A stretch of 64,000 nt of DNA from Dasypus novemcinctus (GCF_030445035.2 NC_080682.1:32780770-32844769); one strand, 5' to 3'; positions 25,495-38,292 are shown, numbered from the stretch's first letter. Notes: generated by a model from the sequence alone, not told the origin. A program made the numbers and translations.

Positions 25495-26225
25495 TCATTT
25501 TTTATTACCTTTTTTTAAAAAAGGCACATAGATCTCACAAAATGTTATATTAAAAAATATAGGAAGTTCCCATGTACCCCATTCTCTACATTACCCACTT
25601 TTCCCACGTCAATGACTTCTTTCATTAGTGTGGTACATTCATTGCATTTGATGAATATATTTTGGAACTTTGCTACACAGCATGGATTATGGTTTGCATT
25701 GTAGTTTACACTCTCCCGCAGTCCATTCAGTGGTTATGGCAGGATATGTAATGTCCTACATCTGTCCCTGCAATATCATTCAGAACAACTCCAAGTTCCC
25801 AAAATGCCCCCATACCACTCCTCTTTTTCCCTCTCCCTGCTTTCAGCAAGTCCTGTGGCAACCGTCTCCACATTAATGATATAATTTCTTCTATTGTTAG
25901 GATCACAAAAATTCTATAGTAGAATACCAGTAAATCTACTCTAATCCTTATTTTATTCCTCCATCCTGAGTATCCTGGGATAGCAGTTGTGAAGTGAAGG
26001 GAAAAGATGGGGTACAGGGGTCTTATTGAGTTGGGGTTTCTAGGCTTGAGGGGGGCTAAGTTTGGGAGGATTTGGTCAGATTGTTTAAGGAATGGGGGGA
26101 TGGGATGGGTTGGGGGGAAAGCAAGTCTCAGGTATGTGGTTCAAACTATAATGTTGAGAACCACTCTTTAGAAAATATAATAAGGAAGGGTTACTGGAGG
26201 TTGCAAATTTTGACATAAATACAGC
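25495..26225 (-). repeat. LINE-1 3' UTR, antisense, with inverted 5' part
   Basis: 25495-25985 is the recurring unit in antisense, with a T-rich end at 25495 and 'cattgcatttgatgaatata' at 25640. From about 25986 the orientation flips: the G-rich 26030-26220 resembles 640-830, which is in the plus sense. The 5' portion is therefore inverted relative to the 3' portion, as in twin priming. Confidence 0.6.
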
Positions 26226-26939
26226 AATGTTTTTCAATTCTTCTATGCCCTTTGTTATTATTCCTACATCATATATGAAAAAGTTTAGGCTCAGTAATAC
26301 AAAGGCCCATACAAACTTCACATGGCTACTAATCACTGAAAACAGAATACAGAAATACTCTATTCTAAATAATATGCTCCATCCAATGAATAACGGTGCT
26401 TTTGTTCCCTCATTTTAAAGTATCTATTGTCAGAACATATTCAGAGAACATTTCATAATCTTCCACAAAATGAGTATTGATTCGCAAAGTACCTCTGAAA
26501 TCTAAATATAACTGAAGTTCCACAATAGTGCATTCAGAAGTTTCAAATGCATTAGGGATCTAATCCCTAATGCATTGCATCACACTGTCGGTTTTATTCT
26601 CTACAGGATACCATGCCTTGAAAGCTACTTTGAAAAAGAATCTGCGGTATTTTTGCACAATTCTCTTTCAATGTCGCAGAAGCTCACAAACTTAACTGTC
26701 AGAGTGTATCTTACTGCAGCCTCAAATACCAGCCATTTGTGTTGATTTTAAAATTACTACCTCATCCCTAATTTCACCTTGAAATCACTTGATGTTTTCT
26801 ATTCACCCTTAAACAAGGTAAAATTAGCAAGGATAACCAAATCTGCAGCTTAGCCTTATCAGCTGGTGTGATGAGAAGGTAAAAGTGGGAAATAGACCTG
26901 ATAATTCAAGTCTCTGCTCCTCCTTCTTTCTATACTTGT

Positions 26940-26990
26940 TTTTTTTTTGTTTTGTTTTGTTTTGTTTGTTTGTTTTTGTTGTTTATTTTT
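26940..26990. repeat. T-rich (TTTTG)n-like simple repeat
   Basis: A run of T is followed by repeats of 'ttttg' and 'tttg'. Low-complexity DNA. Confidence 0.85.
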
Positions 26991-27224
26991 AAAGGCAGTG
27001 ATCAAAAAGGATCCAACCACGTAAAATTGCAGGAGATGTGCCTAGCATTATGACAGTCATAAAAATATGCTTTGTGCATTTGCATTCAGAAGAGGTATTT
27101 GCGTTTAGTATGTAACAACTAATATGGACTAATTTATCAGCTTGGGACTTCCAACAGTCTTACAGGAGCAAATAACTGGGAAAGATATATTATTTGCTTG
27201 ACCAAAATTTTTCTATCACCATTG

Positions 27225-27245
27225 CAATCCTTGTACTATTTGCAG
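27225..27245 (+). promoter_or_regulatory. predicted 5'-UTR splice acceptor, OR pseudogene 3
   Basis: 'cttgtactatttgcag' ends at 27245, exactly 42 bases before the ATG, the same distance as in the intact gene, and is followed by the same 'ataaatc'. Confidence 0.6.
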
Positions 27246-27286
27246 ATAAATCTTTCACCCAAATGACAAATAGGATTCATGAAGCA

Positions 27287-28225
27287 ATGAACAACATGAC
27301 AGAATTCATCCTGCTTGGCCTGATACAGAACCCAGAGCTGCAGAAACTCTTGTTTGTAGTGTTTTTACAGTTATATATTTAATCACTCTGGCAAGCAACC
27401 TACTTATTTTAGTGACGGTTACCACCAGCCCAGCCTTGGGATACCCCATATATTTTTTTCTGTCTTTCTATCTTTCATAGATGTATGTTGCTCTACTACT
27501 GTGGTTCACAAAATGATATTGACTTACTTGCTGAGAAAAAAAATTATCTCCTTCAATGGATGCATGATTCAAGTTCTTGCAGAGCATTTCTTTGTGGGAG
27601 TTGAAATCATCCTACTTATGGTGATGGCCTATGACCACTACATGGCCATCTGAAGGACCCTGCACTACATGATTACAATGAACTGGTGGGCTTGTGGCCT
27701 CCTAGTGGTTGTGTCCTGGACTGGAGGATTTCTTCATGGTCTTATTCAAATCCTTTTCATTGTGTGGTTGCCCTTCTGTGACCCCAATGTCATTGACCAT
27801 TTCATCTGTGATCTTTACCTTCTATTGAAATTAGCCTTTACTGACATATCTTTGGACTTTTTGCCGTTGCCAACAGAGGGCTACTTTGTATGCTCAGTTT
27901 TTCTATTCTTCTCACCTCCTATGTCCTAATCCTTTGCTCCCTCAGAACTTACAGCTCTGAAGGACAACAGAAGGCCCTGTCCACCTATGCCTCCCATATT
28001 ACTGTGGTCTTCTTATTCTTTGTGCCTTGTATTTTTTAGTACATTCAGCCCATGACCAACTTCCCTATTGATAAAGCAGTGACTGTATTTTACACTATAA
28101 TAACACCCTTGTTAAGCCCTTTAAACTATACTCTCAGAATTGCAGAAATGAAAATTGTCATGAGGAAGCTCTGGAGTCTAAATGTCATCTTTTGTAATAA
28201 TATGAATAAACTAACTAAGCAATAG
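27287..28225 (+). pseudogene. olfactory receptor family 4 pseudogene 3
   Basis: The 939-base locus opens [26 protein letters not shown], here seen as [14 protein letters not shown] in frame with an ATG at 27287, and ends with a stop at 28223-28225. It keeps the TM1 'NLLILVTV'-like stretch, TM3 'VEIILLMVMAYDHYMAI', 'FLHGLIQILF', 'PFCDPNVIDHFICD', '[15 protein letters not shown]' and the TM7 region, spread over different frames. Lesions include two extra T in a T run near 27360 that shift the frame, a stop in place of the Cys of the TM3 end (MAI-stop-RT) and a stop in the TM6 end (IF-stop-YIQ). It also has H for the R of the DRY-like motif. It aligns with the intact gene over its full length and is a dead duplicate of it. 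Confidence 0.95.
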
Positions 28226-29284
28226 GTCTAGTACTTAAGAAAAAGTTTAAACAAAAATGTCTGATGGATAACTACTTTGTTTAAAATTCATGGTTTTAAT
28301 GCCAACTGCTAAAGTCACGATGGCCTTATTATTGAGAGAGTTAAGGGCGAACCAAAAATGAATGCATATGAAGATGAGAGAAAGTCATAAGGCAGGACTC
28401 ATCCAAAATTAATATTACTCTATTGCAAGACTTGAGGAACACGATTTCCATCTGGGAAAATCTGGGAAGGATATTCCATAAATTGTTATTTATGACTAAA
28501 GCCAAGGAGGGAAATAAAATTATTCCATTTACAGCCATAGAATAAACTTGCACATGGTATCCCCAGATATAATATATATGTGGAGCAGTTTCTTTCTTTC
28601 TCTTTTTTTTTAATTCGGCAAGTGAGTTGTTAAACACTCCTTAGCAGATTCTGACTTCACATTTTCTTTCAAAAATACCTACAGAGCACTTCACCTCAAA
28701 AATAAATAAAAATCTTATTAGATGGATTTGTATCTTAACTAATAGGGTCAGAAGTAGCTTATAAAAGAATAAAAGTAATTGGTACAAAAGAAAGACTTTA
28801 TCATATCTCAGTAATCAAGACAGAGAGTCTGTACTTTCAAATGTTAAAACAAGAAGATAAGCAGTTGCAGACCAATAAAATGGGGAATCCTTTGAGGTAT
28901 AGACACATTGCAACTCTAAGAGGGTGAATTCAGCTAAAGAAGAGAATCCGTATCAAAGGCAGGACAGAAGTCTGCCAATCTTAGTGAGCCTAAATAGCTC
29001 TTAATAAATTAACATATACTTTTCCATAGCCATTCCAAATCATATGTTGAATATATATTACAAACAGATTAATAGTCAAGAAGTAGTAAACAATTTATTC
29101 TAAATGAGAAATCAGTTTTCTTAATGGTGGTTAGCTCAATTGTTTATCACCAAATATCCTCATTTCCCATCATATTTTCAGCCCACTTTTATTTAAGATC
29201 ATGTGCCAAGCTCTCAGAAGTAATGTGTGCCTCATTCAGTGTGAATATTAAGAAGTCAATGTGCTGCTATCCAGTTATCTTTTT
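28226..29284 (+). repeat. duplicated OR-unit downstream flank, copy 3
   Basis: 28290-28600 matches 17890-18230 and 44810-45160. 29100-29280 matches 45545-45730 ('tcaccaaatatcctcattt' against 'tcaccaaatacccttgtgc'). No gene is seen. It is cut off at 29285 by a run of L1 units. Confidence 0.65.
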
Positions 29285-30628
29285 TTTCATTTTATTTCAT
29301 TATATATATTTTTATTAAATTGTCTTTTTTAAGATATATAAATCACAAAATATGATAAATTAAAACATATAAGAGGTTCCCACATGCCATCCACCCCACA
29401 CCCCCTCTCCTTCCACATCAAAAACCTCCCTCATCATTGTGGCACATTCATTGCATTTGGTGAATACATTTTGGAGCACTGCTGCACTGCATGGATCACA
29501 GTTTACATTATACTTTACACTCTCCCCTGTCCATTCAGTGGTTTATGGCATGATATATTATGTCCAGCATCTGTTCCTTCAGTATCGTTTAGGACAACTC
29601 AAAGTCCCAAAATTGCCCCCACATCTCAATGCTACTTCCCTCTTTCTGCCCTCAGCAACAACCTTGGCCATGTTCTCCTGATCAATGTTACATTTCCTTC
29701 CATTACTAGTCACAATATTTCTCTAGTAGAATACCAGTAAATTCTCTCTAATCCATATTTTATTCCTCCATCCTGTGCATCCTGTGTTGGCAATGTCCAC
29801 TCCAACTCTAAATCAAGAGGGGGCTGAGATCCATGGTGGATGGATACAAATCTCCTGCTTGGAGATGCAGGCACTCTCAGTTCCCTGGTGTGGTGGTTGA
29901 CCATCTTCACCTACTTGTTAGCTGACCTGTGCAAGTCCAACAAGCCAAAGTAGAAGCTGCAATTCTGCAGAGGTTCATGGCCCAGCTGGCAAATGGAAGT
30001 TCAGAGATTGAAGTCTCCTGGGTATACAACAACCCCAGCACTAACCACAGGTTCAGTAAAGGTGACAAAAGAGGCATGTGTAGAAAGTTCATATCTGAGT
30101 CCAACTCCATCATACTCAGGAACACAAATACCCAGGTTTGGTCCATTGACAAGGCACTGAACTCCAGATCAAACCACCATGATTATAGAACTGGTGTGTC
30201 TCCATAGACCCATGGAGCACCAGTACATGGAACTGTATCTACTTTGTTAGTCTCTGAGATCCTGCTGAGATGTGCATAAGCATGACCTTTCTGATGACTT
30301 TCTGGCCCTTTTTTGAAGACTCTTAGCCATATAAACTCATTTATCTTTACAATTTCCCCCCTTTTCTCAAGGTCTCTTTCTATTTGCAACACCAGTTTGT
30401 GACTGGTATTAATTCCTTGGTGCCAGGGAGGCTCATCCCTGGGAGTCATGTCCGATGCAGCATGGAAGGTAATGCATTTATATGCTGAGTTTGGTTTAGA
30501 GAGTAGCCACATTTGAGCAACATGGAGGCTCTCAGGAGTTAACTCATATGCACTCTGCAGCTCTAGGCATAGTTCAAATTTCAGGCACACAGGCTCATAA
30601 GCATAGCACAAGGGCTCATCATTGGATC
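29285..30628 (-). repeat. long LINE-1 3' UTR unit A, antisense
   Basis: The reversed poly-A end lies near 29285-29345, with 'aagatatataaatcacaaaa' at 29330. The usual block runs to 29930 and then extends further than most copies, through 'ctcctgggtatacaacaacc', 'atcccTGGGAGTCATGtccg' near 30434 and 'ccacatttgagcaacatgg' near 30508. A 142-codon minus frame at 30183-30611 lies inside the repeat and is not conserved as a protein in unit B. Confidence 0.75.
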
Positions 30629-32330
30629 ATCCTCCTTTTATTTTTAATGTTACATTAAAAAAAATGAGGTCCCCATATAACCCCCTCATACCACTCCTCC
30701 CCCCATAACAGCAATCTCCTCTATCATCATGAGACATTCCTTGCATTTGGTGAATACATCTCTGAGCACCGCTGCACCTCATGGTCAATGGTCCACATCA
30801 TAGCCCGCACTCTCCCACAGTCCACCCAGTGGGCCATGGGAGGACATACAATGTCTGGTAACTGTCCCTGCAGCACCACCCAGGACAACTTCAACCCCCA
30901 AAAATGCCCCCACATCACATCTCTTCCTCTCACTCCCTAACCCCAGCAGCCACTATGGCCACTTTCCCCCCAACAATGACACATTTTCTTCGATTACTAA
31001 TCACAATAGTTCATGAATAGAATATCAGTAAGTCCACTTTAATTCTTACTCTATTCCACCATCCTGTGGGCCTTGGAATGGTTGTGTCCACTCCACCTCT
31101 ATATCAAGAGGGGGCTTAGATTCCACATGGATGCTGGATGCAATCCTCCTGCTTTCAGTTGTAGGCACTCCTGGCCCCTTGGTGTGGTGGTTGACCTTCT
31201 TCACATCCATGTTAGCTGAGTGGTGTAAGTCCAATAAACCAGAGTGTAGGAGTTGCAAGTCTGTTGAGGCTCAGGGCCTGGCTATCGCATGGTCAGTTCA
31301 GAGATTCAGGTCCCCTGTGTATACACTAAACCCCAGCACCAACCACAGGTCCGGTAAAAGTAATAGGAGAGGCTTGTGAACAAAGATCACATATGAGTCC
31401 AGCTCCATCACACAGAAACACAAACTCCAAAGTAAGGCCAACTGACATGGCACTGAACTCCATCTGCCATGACCATAGAACCTGTGGGTCTCTGTAGCCT
31501 TCAGGAGAACCAATACCTGAATTTGTATCTACTTTATCTGTCTCTGGAACTCTGCTGAGGTGTGCATAAGGGCAACCCCTCTATAAACTCCCAGCTCTTT
31601 TTGGAGACTCATAACCATATAAACTCATTTGTCCTTGCCATTTCCCCCTTTTATTCAGGTCAAAAAGCATTTTTAACTCCTGGTATTAAATGTAGACTGA
31701 GATATTCTGCTGGTCCGAGTTGACCCTTTTATTCAAGTTCATTTTCTAGTTACATCATCAGCTGGTACTTGGTAGTAATCGCTCAGCACCAGGGAGGCTC
31801 ATCCCTGGGAATCATGCCCCACACTGGGGGGAAGGCAACACTTTTACATGCTGAGTTTGGCTTCGAGACTGGCCACATTTGAGCAACACAGAGCCTCTCA
31901 GGAGGTAACTCTTAGGCACCCGGCAGCTCTAGGCCTTGTTCTTATTTCAGGTGCACAGGCTTACAAGCATTGTCATTAGTATCAAGGGCTCATTGTTGGA
32001 CCTTCCTTCTTGGTTTGGTCTTTGCCATTGTACTTGAGGGATTGTTGCTATTCCTTTAGGGACTGTGATAGAGCTCCCCTGTCTAGGAATTCAGCACTCC
32101 CTCAGTTTTGTTTTTAATTGTAACCACTATGAAAATATCCAAATATTTTTATGTACCCTGGATATATGCCCTGGAGAACTCCCTGACAACCATGTGTCCC
32201 CTGTCAATAACATCCCACACCAGTATTCCTCTGCTGCCTTTGTTGAACCTCTCTGTGATCCAAAATTTCTGCAAAAGTGAAGCCCAATATATTGTCAGGT
32301 TCTATTAATAGTAAATTGGAATATAGTGAT
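30629..32330 (-). repeat. long LINE-1 3' UTR unit B, antisense
   Basis: A second full copy in the same orientation starts with 'tttttaatgttacattaaaa' at about 30641 and repeats the order of unit A. It then goes further, to the 'gggattgttgctattcc' block (about 32038), 'aaccatgtgtcccctgtcaa' (about 32188) and 'tctgctgcctttgttgaac' (about 32230). About 1.7 kb long, it is the longest copy of this 3' region in the window. Confidence 0.75.
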
Positions 32331-32529
32331 GAGTTTAAAGTTTAGATATAGAATACATATTAATTTAGAAAAATTAAGGTAAAAATAAATTGGGATATCA
32401 AAAAATTAAAAAATGCAAAAGCTTTGTTTTTGGTGTTTTGCCTTCCATCACTGCAATACGTGTTGCCTTGTATGCAAATTGGCAAGGCAACTTCTTCCAT
32501 CTTTTCCTCAGTGTCTACATCCTATCTTT

Positions 32530-33250
32530 TTCTTTTTTTTCCTATTTATTAAGCTTATCTTCACAAAAGTTTTAGATCATAGTAGTTCATATATACAATA
32601 TACAGTACTCCCACATATCCAACATAAAACCCTTTTCCCTTCCACAGAAATAATCTTTTTACATATTCATACTATATTTACAGAAACTGATGTACATAGC
32701 TTTCAAACAAGGTAATATTTGGGTTTACATTGTGGTTTATATTTTAGACTACACAATTTTCTATATTTTTAGTTATCTTATGTTTTACATTATGATTTAT
32801 ATTTTATCTTAGCAGTCCCTATGTATTCTTGGTGTAATTTAACATGTTTTATATCCATCCTTGCGAAATCTTGTGGAACACATCTATTGCCCACACAGTT
32901 ACATTGGTTCCATCTATTCAATACCTCTTTCCCCCTCTCCAGATCATCCTTCTTTAATGGTCTTTGCCCTCACACTTGGGGGATTGTTGCTGATCCAGTG
33001 GGGAATGTGACAATACTTCCCTGGCTAGGAACTCAGCATTCCCTCATTTGTTGTTTGTAACTTTAACTACTATGAAAATACCCAACATATATCTGAACAA
33101 TTCTATGTACTCTACGTACATCACCTGGAGAGCTCCCTCCCAACCATGTGCCCCCCATCAATAACACTTCACACCCGTGTTCCTCCTCTGCCATAGTTGA
33201 ACACCTCTGTTTTCCAAAACTTCCTAAAAAATGAAGACTGATATATTAGG
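32530..33250 (-). repeat. LINE-1-type unit C, antisense
   Basis: Its outer part (32940-33230) matches the outer part of unit B: 'gggggattgttgctgatcc' (about 32979), 'aaccatgtgccccccatcaa' (about 33149) and 'cctcctctgccatagttgaa' (about 33181). Its inner part (32540-32830) differs and resembles other L1 3' sequence. It forms the third of three same-facing units. Confidence 0.6.
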
Positions 33251-33554
33251 CTTCCAGTTATCTTTTATCCTGCTTCACCAGGCATTGAAGACTGCATTAA
33301 AGATAGACCAGTATAGTTCTACATGTATCTTCCAGGAGGGACTTGGGACAGAGAGACAGAGAGGCCACTGGGAAAACTTGGAGTCCATGCTCCTACAGCT
33401 GGGAACACTGCCCATCCCCCACACTCAAAGCAAACAGCCTTGGTAAAACACATGGCTGAGCAGCCAAAGGAAAGGACATATACCTCACTGGAAGAAGGAG
33501 TGTGCAGAGGAAGACTGAGTGAAATTTCTCCTCAGCAAGTTTAAGCAACATAAC

Positions 33555-33850
33555 CCAAAGTTTTTGTTGTTTTGTTTTTGTGGTTTTTAATGAGAAATCT
33601 TTATTGATCAGTGTTCCTGATTGTATATTTACTCTGGAAACATAATACAAATGAAACACATTAGAAGGCTCTCTGAATGTACACAGAGGATTAGACTTGG
33701 GAATAAGCATAAGCCAAATGATTCTGGAAAGCAAGCAGGAATCAGAATGTGTAGCAACTATCTTTTTGACAGAGTAGTGCAAACAGAAGGCTTATGTTGC
33801 TACCCATTCTACTACAAAAGCAGTTCATGCCTATCTTTTTCTCCTTAAGT
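33555..33850 (-). pseudogene. possible processed transcript 3' end, unidentified
   Basis: On the minus strand the sequence runs to 'aacactgatcaataaagatt', an 'aataaa' signal near 33603, and about 12 bases later turns A-rich (33552-33590 on the plus strand is T-rich). This looks like the 3' UTR and tail of a reverse-transcribed mRNA. I do not recognise the source gene, and target duplications are not clear because L1 sequence lies on both sides. It could instead be an unusual part of a repeat. Confidence 0.35.
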
Positions 33851-34100
33851 CAGTTTTCTCTCAATTTTTTTCCATTAATTCTTTTTATTATTTCTTTAAG
33901 ATACTTAGATTATACAAATGTCACAAAAAATGGGGGATTCCCATATACTCCACTCCCCACACCTCCCACATTTTCCCACATTAACAACATCTTTCATTAG
34001 TGAGGTACATTCATTGAAATTGATTAATAAATTTTGGAGCATTGCCACTAAGCATGGATTAAAGTTTACATTGTAGTTTATGTTGTCTCCCATCCAATCA
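33850..34100 (-). repeat. LINE-1 3' end, antisense short
   Basis: 'tttaagatacttagattata' at 33896 followed by 'tgaggtacattcattgaaat' at 34001 and 'tttacattgtagtttatg' at 34066 is the recurring 3' end in antisense, truncated at about 34095. Confidence 0.75.
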
Positions 34101-34279
34101 AAAGATCCAGGCAGTGGAAATTGAAGGAGTCGTCTCTGTGGAAAGGTTTGCCAAAGATTGCCATCTTCTGGCCAGCCAGGAAAGTGAACAAATACAGTCT
34201 TGTCTCCCCCACTTCTTTCCCAGACACCATAAATCCTGTCTATTCTCCAATAGCAGCTCCCTGAACCTGTTTTGATTGC

Positions 34280-37200
34280 TTTAATGGGATAATCTTAAAG
34301 TTTTAGGAAAAAAAATAAAGTAAAAACCAGAGAAGCTGTGAAATAAAACCACTATTCAAGAGAGAGAAATTGGTCAACAGGGCAAATTCTTCAGCCAATC
34401 AATAATCAGATGCTTAGATATTGTCAAAAATAACAGCCATACTAAGAAACAGGAAGTCATGGCAAGTTAAAGGAAAAAAAAAAAAAAAAAAAAAAACAAG
34501 AATCCAGACAAGACAAAGTATTGGAAAAAAAACCTAATCAATGATGTTCACACAATTCTCCTTAATTAATTTAAGGAGCTGAAGGAAAACATGACTAAAG
34601 AGATAAAGATATGAAGCTGACATTCTGTGAGCATAAAGAACAATGTAAGACTGCCAAAAAAAGTAACGGAGTTTATGGGAATGATAGACAATGGGTGAGA
34701 TTAAAAATGTATTAGAGGCATATAACAGCAGATTTGAAATGTTAGAAGATGAATAAATGAAATCGAAAATAGAACATTACTTAGCTACAGTGCTAAAAAC
34801 AGCAAAGTACTGACACGTAGGTAGATTGACCAATGGGATCTAATTGAGTGTTCATAAATAGACCCTCAAATCTACAGTCAAATGATTTTTGACAAGGTTG
34901 TCAAACTCACTCAACTGGATCAGAATAGACTTTCTAAAAATTAGTGCTTTGAAAATTGGATACCCATATCTAAAAGAAAGAAAGATGGTCCCTTACACTT
35001 TTTATATAAAAATTAATTAAAAATGGATCAATATCCTATAAACAAAAACTATATCCATAAATCTCTTAGAAGAAAATATAGGGAAACATCTTCAAGATCA
35101 TGTGATTGTTTAAGATTTCTTGGACCTTACCCCCAAAGCACGAGCAACAAAAGAAAACAAAAGCAAACAGATAAATGGGACTGCTTCAGAATTAAACATT
35201 TCTGTATTTCAAGTGAATTTGTTAAGAAGGTAAAAAGGTATCCTATTTAATGTGAAAAATCTTTGGAAACCATATATCCGACAAGAGTTTCATTTCCATG
35301 TAATATAAAAAGATCACACAGTTTAAAAAACAAAACAACAAAAAACCCAATTTTAAAATGAACAAAAGACTTGAATATACATTTTTCCAAAGTTGAAATA
35401 CAAATGGCCAAAAGACAAATGAAAAGATGCTCAACAAGAGAATCCCATCTATCAGCCTTATGAGATCGAGGCACCTCTAAATTAAAGGTGGCATAGTCAT
35501 CACCACCTCAGAATCCTCAGGATTGGGGAATAAAATATGGACTAGAGTGGACTTACAGGTATTCTACTACAGACTTATTGGTATTCTAGCTAATGGAAGA
35601 AATTATATCCTTAATGTGGAGACAGTGGCCATGGGAATTGCTGAAGACAGAGAGAAGGAAAAAAGAGGTGCAATATGGGGGCATTTGGGGGACTTGGACT
35701 TGCCCTGAGTGACATTGAAACAATAGATACAAGCCATAATATATTCTGTCATAACCTACAGAACTGAGTGGGAGAGAGTGTAAATTACAATGTAAACTAT
35801 AATCCATGCATAGTGGCAATGCTCCAAATGTGTTTATCAATTGCAATGAATGTACCATGCTAATGAAGGAAGTCGTTAATGTGAGTAAGGGTGGGAGGTG
35901 TGGGGAGTGGGGCATATTGGACTCTCTTATATATTTGTGTGTAACATTTTGTGTAATATAATTATCTTTTTAAAAATTAAAAAAAATTGTTTAAAATATA
36001 GCTATTAGGGAAATGCAGTTCAAAATTACAATGATATATCATCTCATACCATTACTAAAGAGAATGTAAAGAAATAGAGGCACTCCTGCACTGTTGGTGG
36101 GAGTAAAATGGTTCGACCTCTGTGGATGACAGCTGGCAGTTCCTGAGGTAATTAAACATAGAACTGCCATAGGATCAGGCTATTAGGGATATATTCAGAA
36201 GAACTGAAAGCAAGGACATGAACACCGAAGTTCATAATGACATTATTCACAGTTGCAAAAAGATGAAAACAACTTAAGTGTCCATCAACAGATGACTGGA
36301 TAAACATGATGTGGTACATACATCAATGGAATACTATTCATTTGTAAGAAGAAATCAATTGAGGAAGGACATGACAATGTGGAGGAACCTTGGTGACATT
36401 ATGTTCAGTGAAATAAGTCAGACACAAAAGAACAAATATTGTATAGTCTTACGAATATGAACTAAATACAAAGAATAAATGCATGGAGTTAAAATCCAGA
36501 GTAAAGTTTACTAGGAGATAACATGAGGACTAAAAAGGAGTACTGATGTTTAATGTATATATAATTCTTAATTAAGTTGATTATAAATGGGTGGATATGG
36601 ATAAAGATGATGGTAACATTATAGTGAGTATAACTAACACTGCTGATTTATAAATGATATTGTGGCTGCAAGGGCCAGTGTGGGGACATAAATATAAATG
36701 GAAAGAAGGCTAGAGATTAATCTAGGGGCTTCACAACATAGGGAACTCAGTGGTGGAAGAGAATTGTAGTTAATCATACAAGCACAAGAATGTTCTTCTA
36801 TGAATGATTACAAAGGGATGCCACTATTACAAGATGTTAAGAATATGATGATATATGGGGAAAATGGACTACAGTTAACAGCAATATTGTAATCTTGCAT
36901 CAGGGCAAAGAAGATACTATTATCAATGTAAGAATCAATATTAAGAGTGTACAGGATTTTTTCTATTGAAATACGGAAAGTTCTAAAATTTTCTGAGGTG
37001 ATGACATCACAACTATGAATGGAAACTCAGAGCCACTGAGTGTACACTTTGTATGGCATATATATGACATGGGACTGTATAACAGTGAACCCTGGGTGGA
37101 TGATGGACTGTGGTTAACAGTACAAATATGAGAGCATTCTCTCATGAATTCTGAGAAATGTACAATACTAATACACAGTGTTACTAATAGGGTGGTTTAT

Positions 37201-37390
37201 GGAAAAATATACCAAAGGTAAATTTTGGATCACAGCTAACAGTAATATTTTGATTAAGTTCTTTCATAATTTGTAAGATATGTTCTGCAACAATGAAAAA
37301 TGGTGGTGGTGAGGTGGTATATGGGAATTCTGCACAATATGTATGATTGTTTTGTAAGCTCACAATTTCCCTAAAAAAATAAAAATATAA
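34280..37390 (+). repeat. internally deleted LINE-1, sense, interrupted
   Basis: 34380-34770 resembles the ORF1 start of old L1/HAL1-type elements ('ccaatcaataatcagatgct' at about 34395; 'gagctgaaggaaaacatgac' at about 34576). Near 34770 it jumps to the end of ORF2 ('tgatttttgacaaggttgtc' at about 34884; 'ataaatgggactgcttcaga' at about 35171), so most of ORF2 is missing. After an insertion (about 35440-35995) it continues with 'gctattagggaaatgcag' at 36001 and a 3' UTR ending in an A-rich tail at about 37370-37390. That 3' UTR matches 10035-10497. No intact frame remains. A run of 28 A lies at 34470-34497. Confidence 0.7.
35440..35995 (+). mobile_element. LINE-1 3' end nested inside an older L1, sense
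   Basis: 35520-35995 is the recurring 3' end in the plus sense, with 'gtggacttacaggtattcta' at 35548, 'atgtaaactataatcca' at 35791 and an A-rich tail after 35970. The host L1 reads 'agatgctcaacaag' before it and 'gctattagggaaatgcag' after it, which are neighbours in a normal L1. The left boundary is approximate. Confidence 0.65.
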
Positions 37391-38292
37391 AAATGACATA
37401 ATCATCAGACACATAGGCAGTGTTATTTTTGTTTTAATAATGAATATTATTAAATAGATCTAAGTATTATGAGAAAATCACATATTTACTAATGGAGTTA
37501 CCATTTTTGATGATCTTCATTCCTTTGCTACATATTTCCATCTAAAATCACTATCCTTCTACCTGAAGACCTCATTATATCTTGTGCTGCCAGTGTGCTG
37601 ACATTGAATTCTCTTAGTTTTTTTATGCAAGGCAACATCTTTATTTTCTCTTTGCTTTTTGAAAGATATTCTTGTTGCTTATGTATCACAACTTGACATT
37701 TTTTTTTTCTTTCACAAATTTCTTTTTCAAATGGTGCCCACTTTTTCCTCGCCTGCATTGGTTCTGGCATAAAGAATGACATCATTCTTATCATCTTCCC
37801 TGTATGACCACATATTTTGCAACTTTGTATTTTTCAAAAGAGGAAAATTAAGTACAGAGAAGTTGGGAAATTTGCCTAAGATGACAACTCTGGTTAGCCA
37901 GGAGTCAAAATACACCAATTAACAGAATTATACTAATTGGTATGTTAGTCATGCCAACATTTGCCTCAACTAAATTCAGAAAATATATTCCAAACATTTT
38001 CTATGCAAATAAACATGTTTGAACTTTTTATGTGCAAACTTTTGTAACTTTCCCAATAACATTATTTTATTTAAGGTTATTTAACAAGCCCTGGTAGGCT
38101 AATTGAAACTCACAGGGTCATATGGTTATAAGTGGAAGAATTGGGAATGATATCTTCCAGGTATAATTCATCTGAGATGACAGCTCGGCCCTTCATATAC
38201 AGTATGTCTCTGTTCTGAAGTCTAATCTACTTAGACTTCCTTTCCACTCTGCAGCCACCAAGAAATTTCCAAAATTAAAGATGCCTCAATTA

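Noticed and set aside
30183-30611. 142-codon minus-strand frame
   Set aside because: It lies inside a long L1 3' UTR unit. The matching part of the neighbouring unit does not hold the same protein.
33393-33782. 129-codon minus-strand frame as a host gene
   Set aside because: It crosses the T-rich boundary of the presumed retroposed 3' end and continues into unrelated DNA. It shows no family motif.
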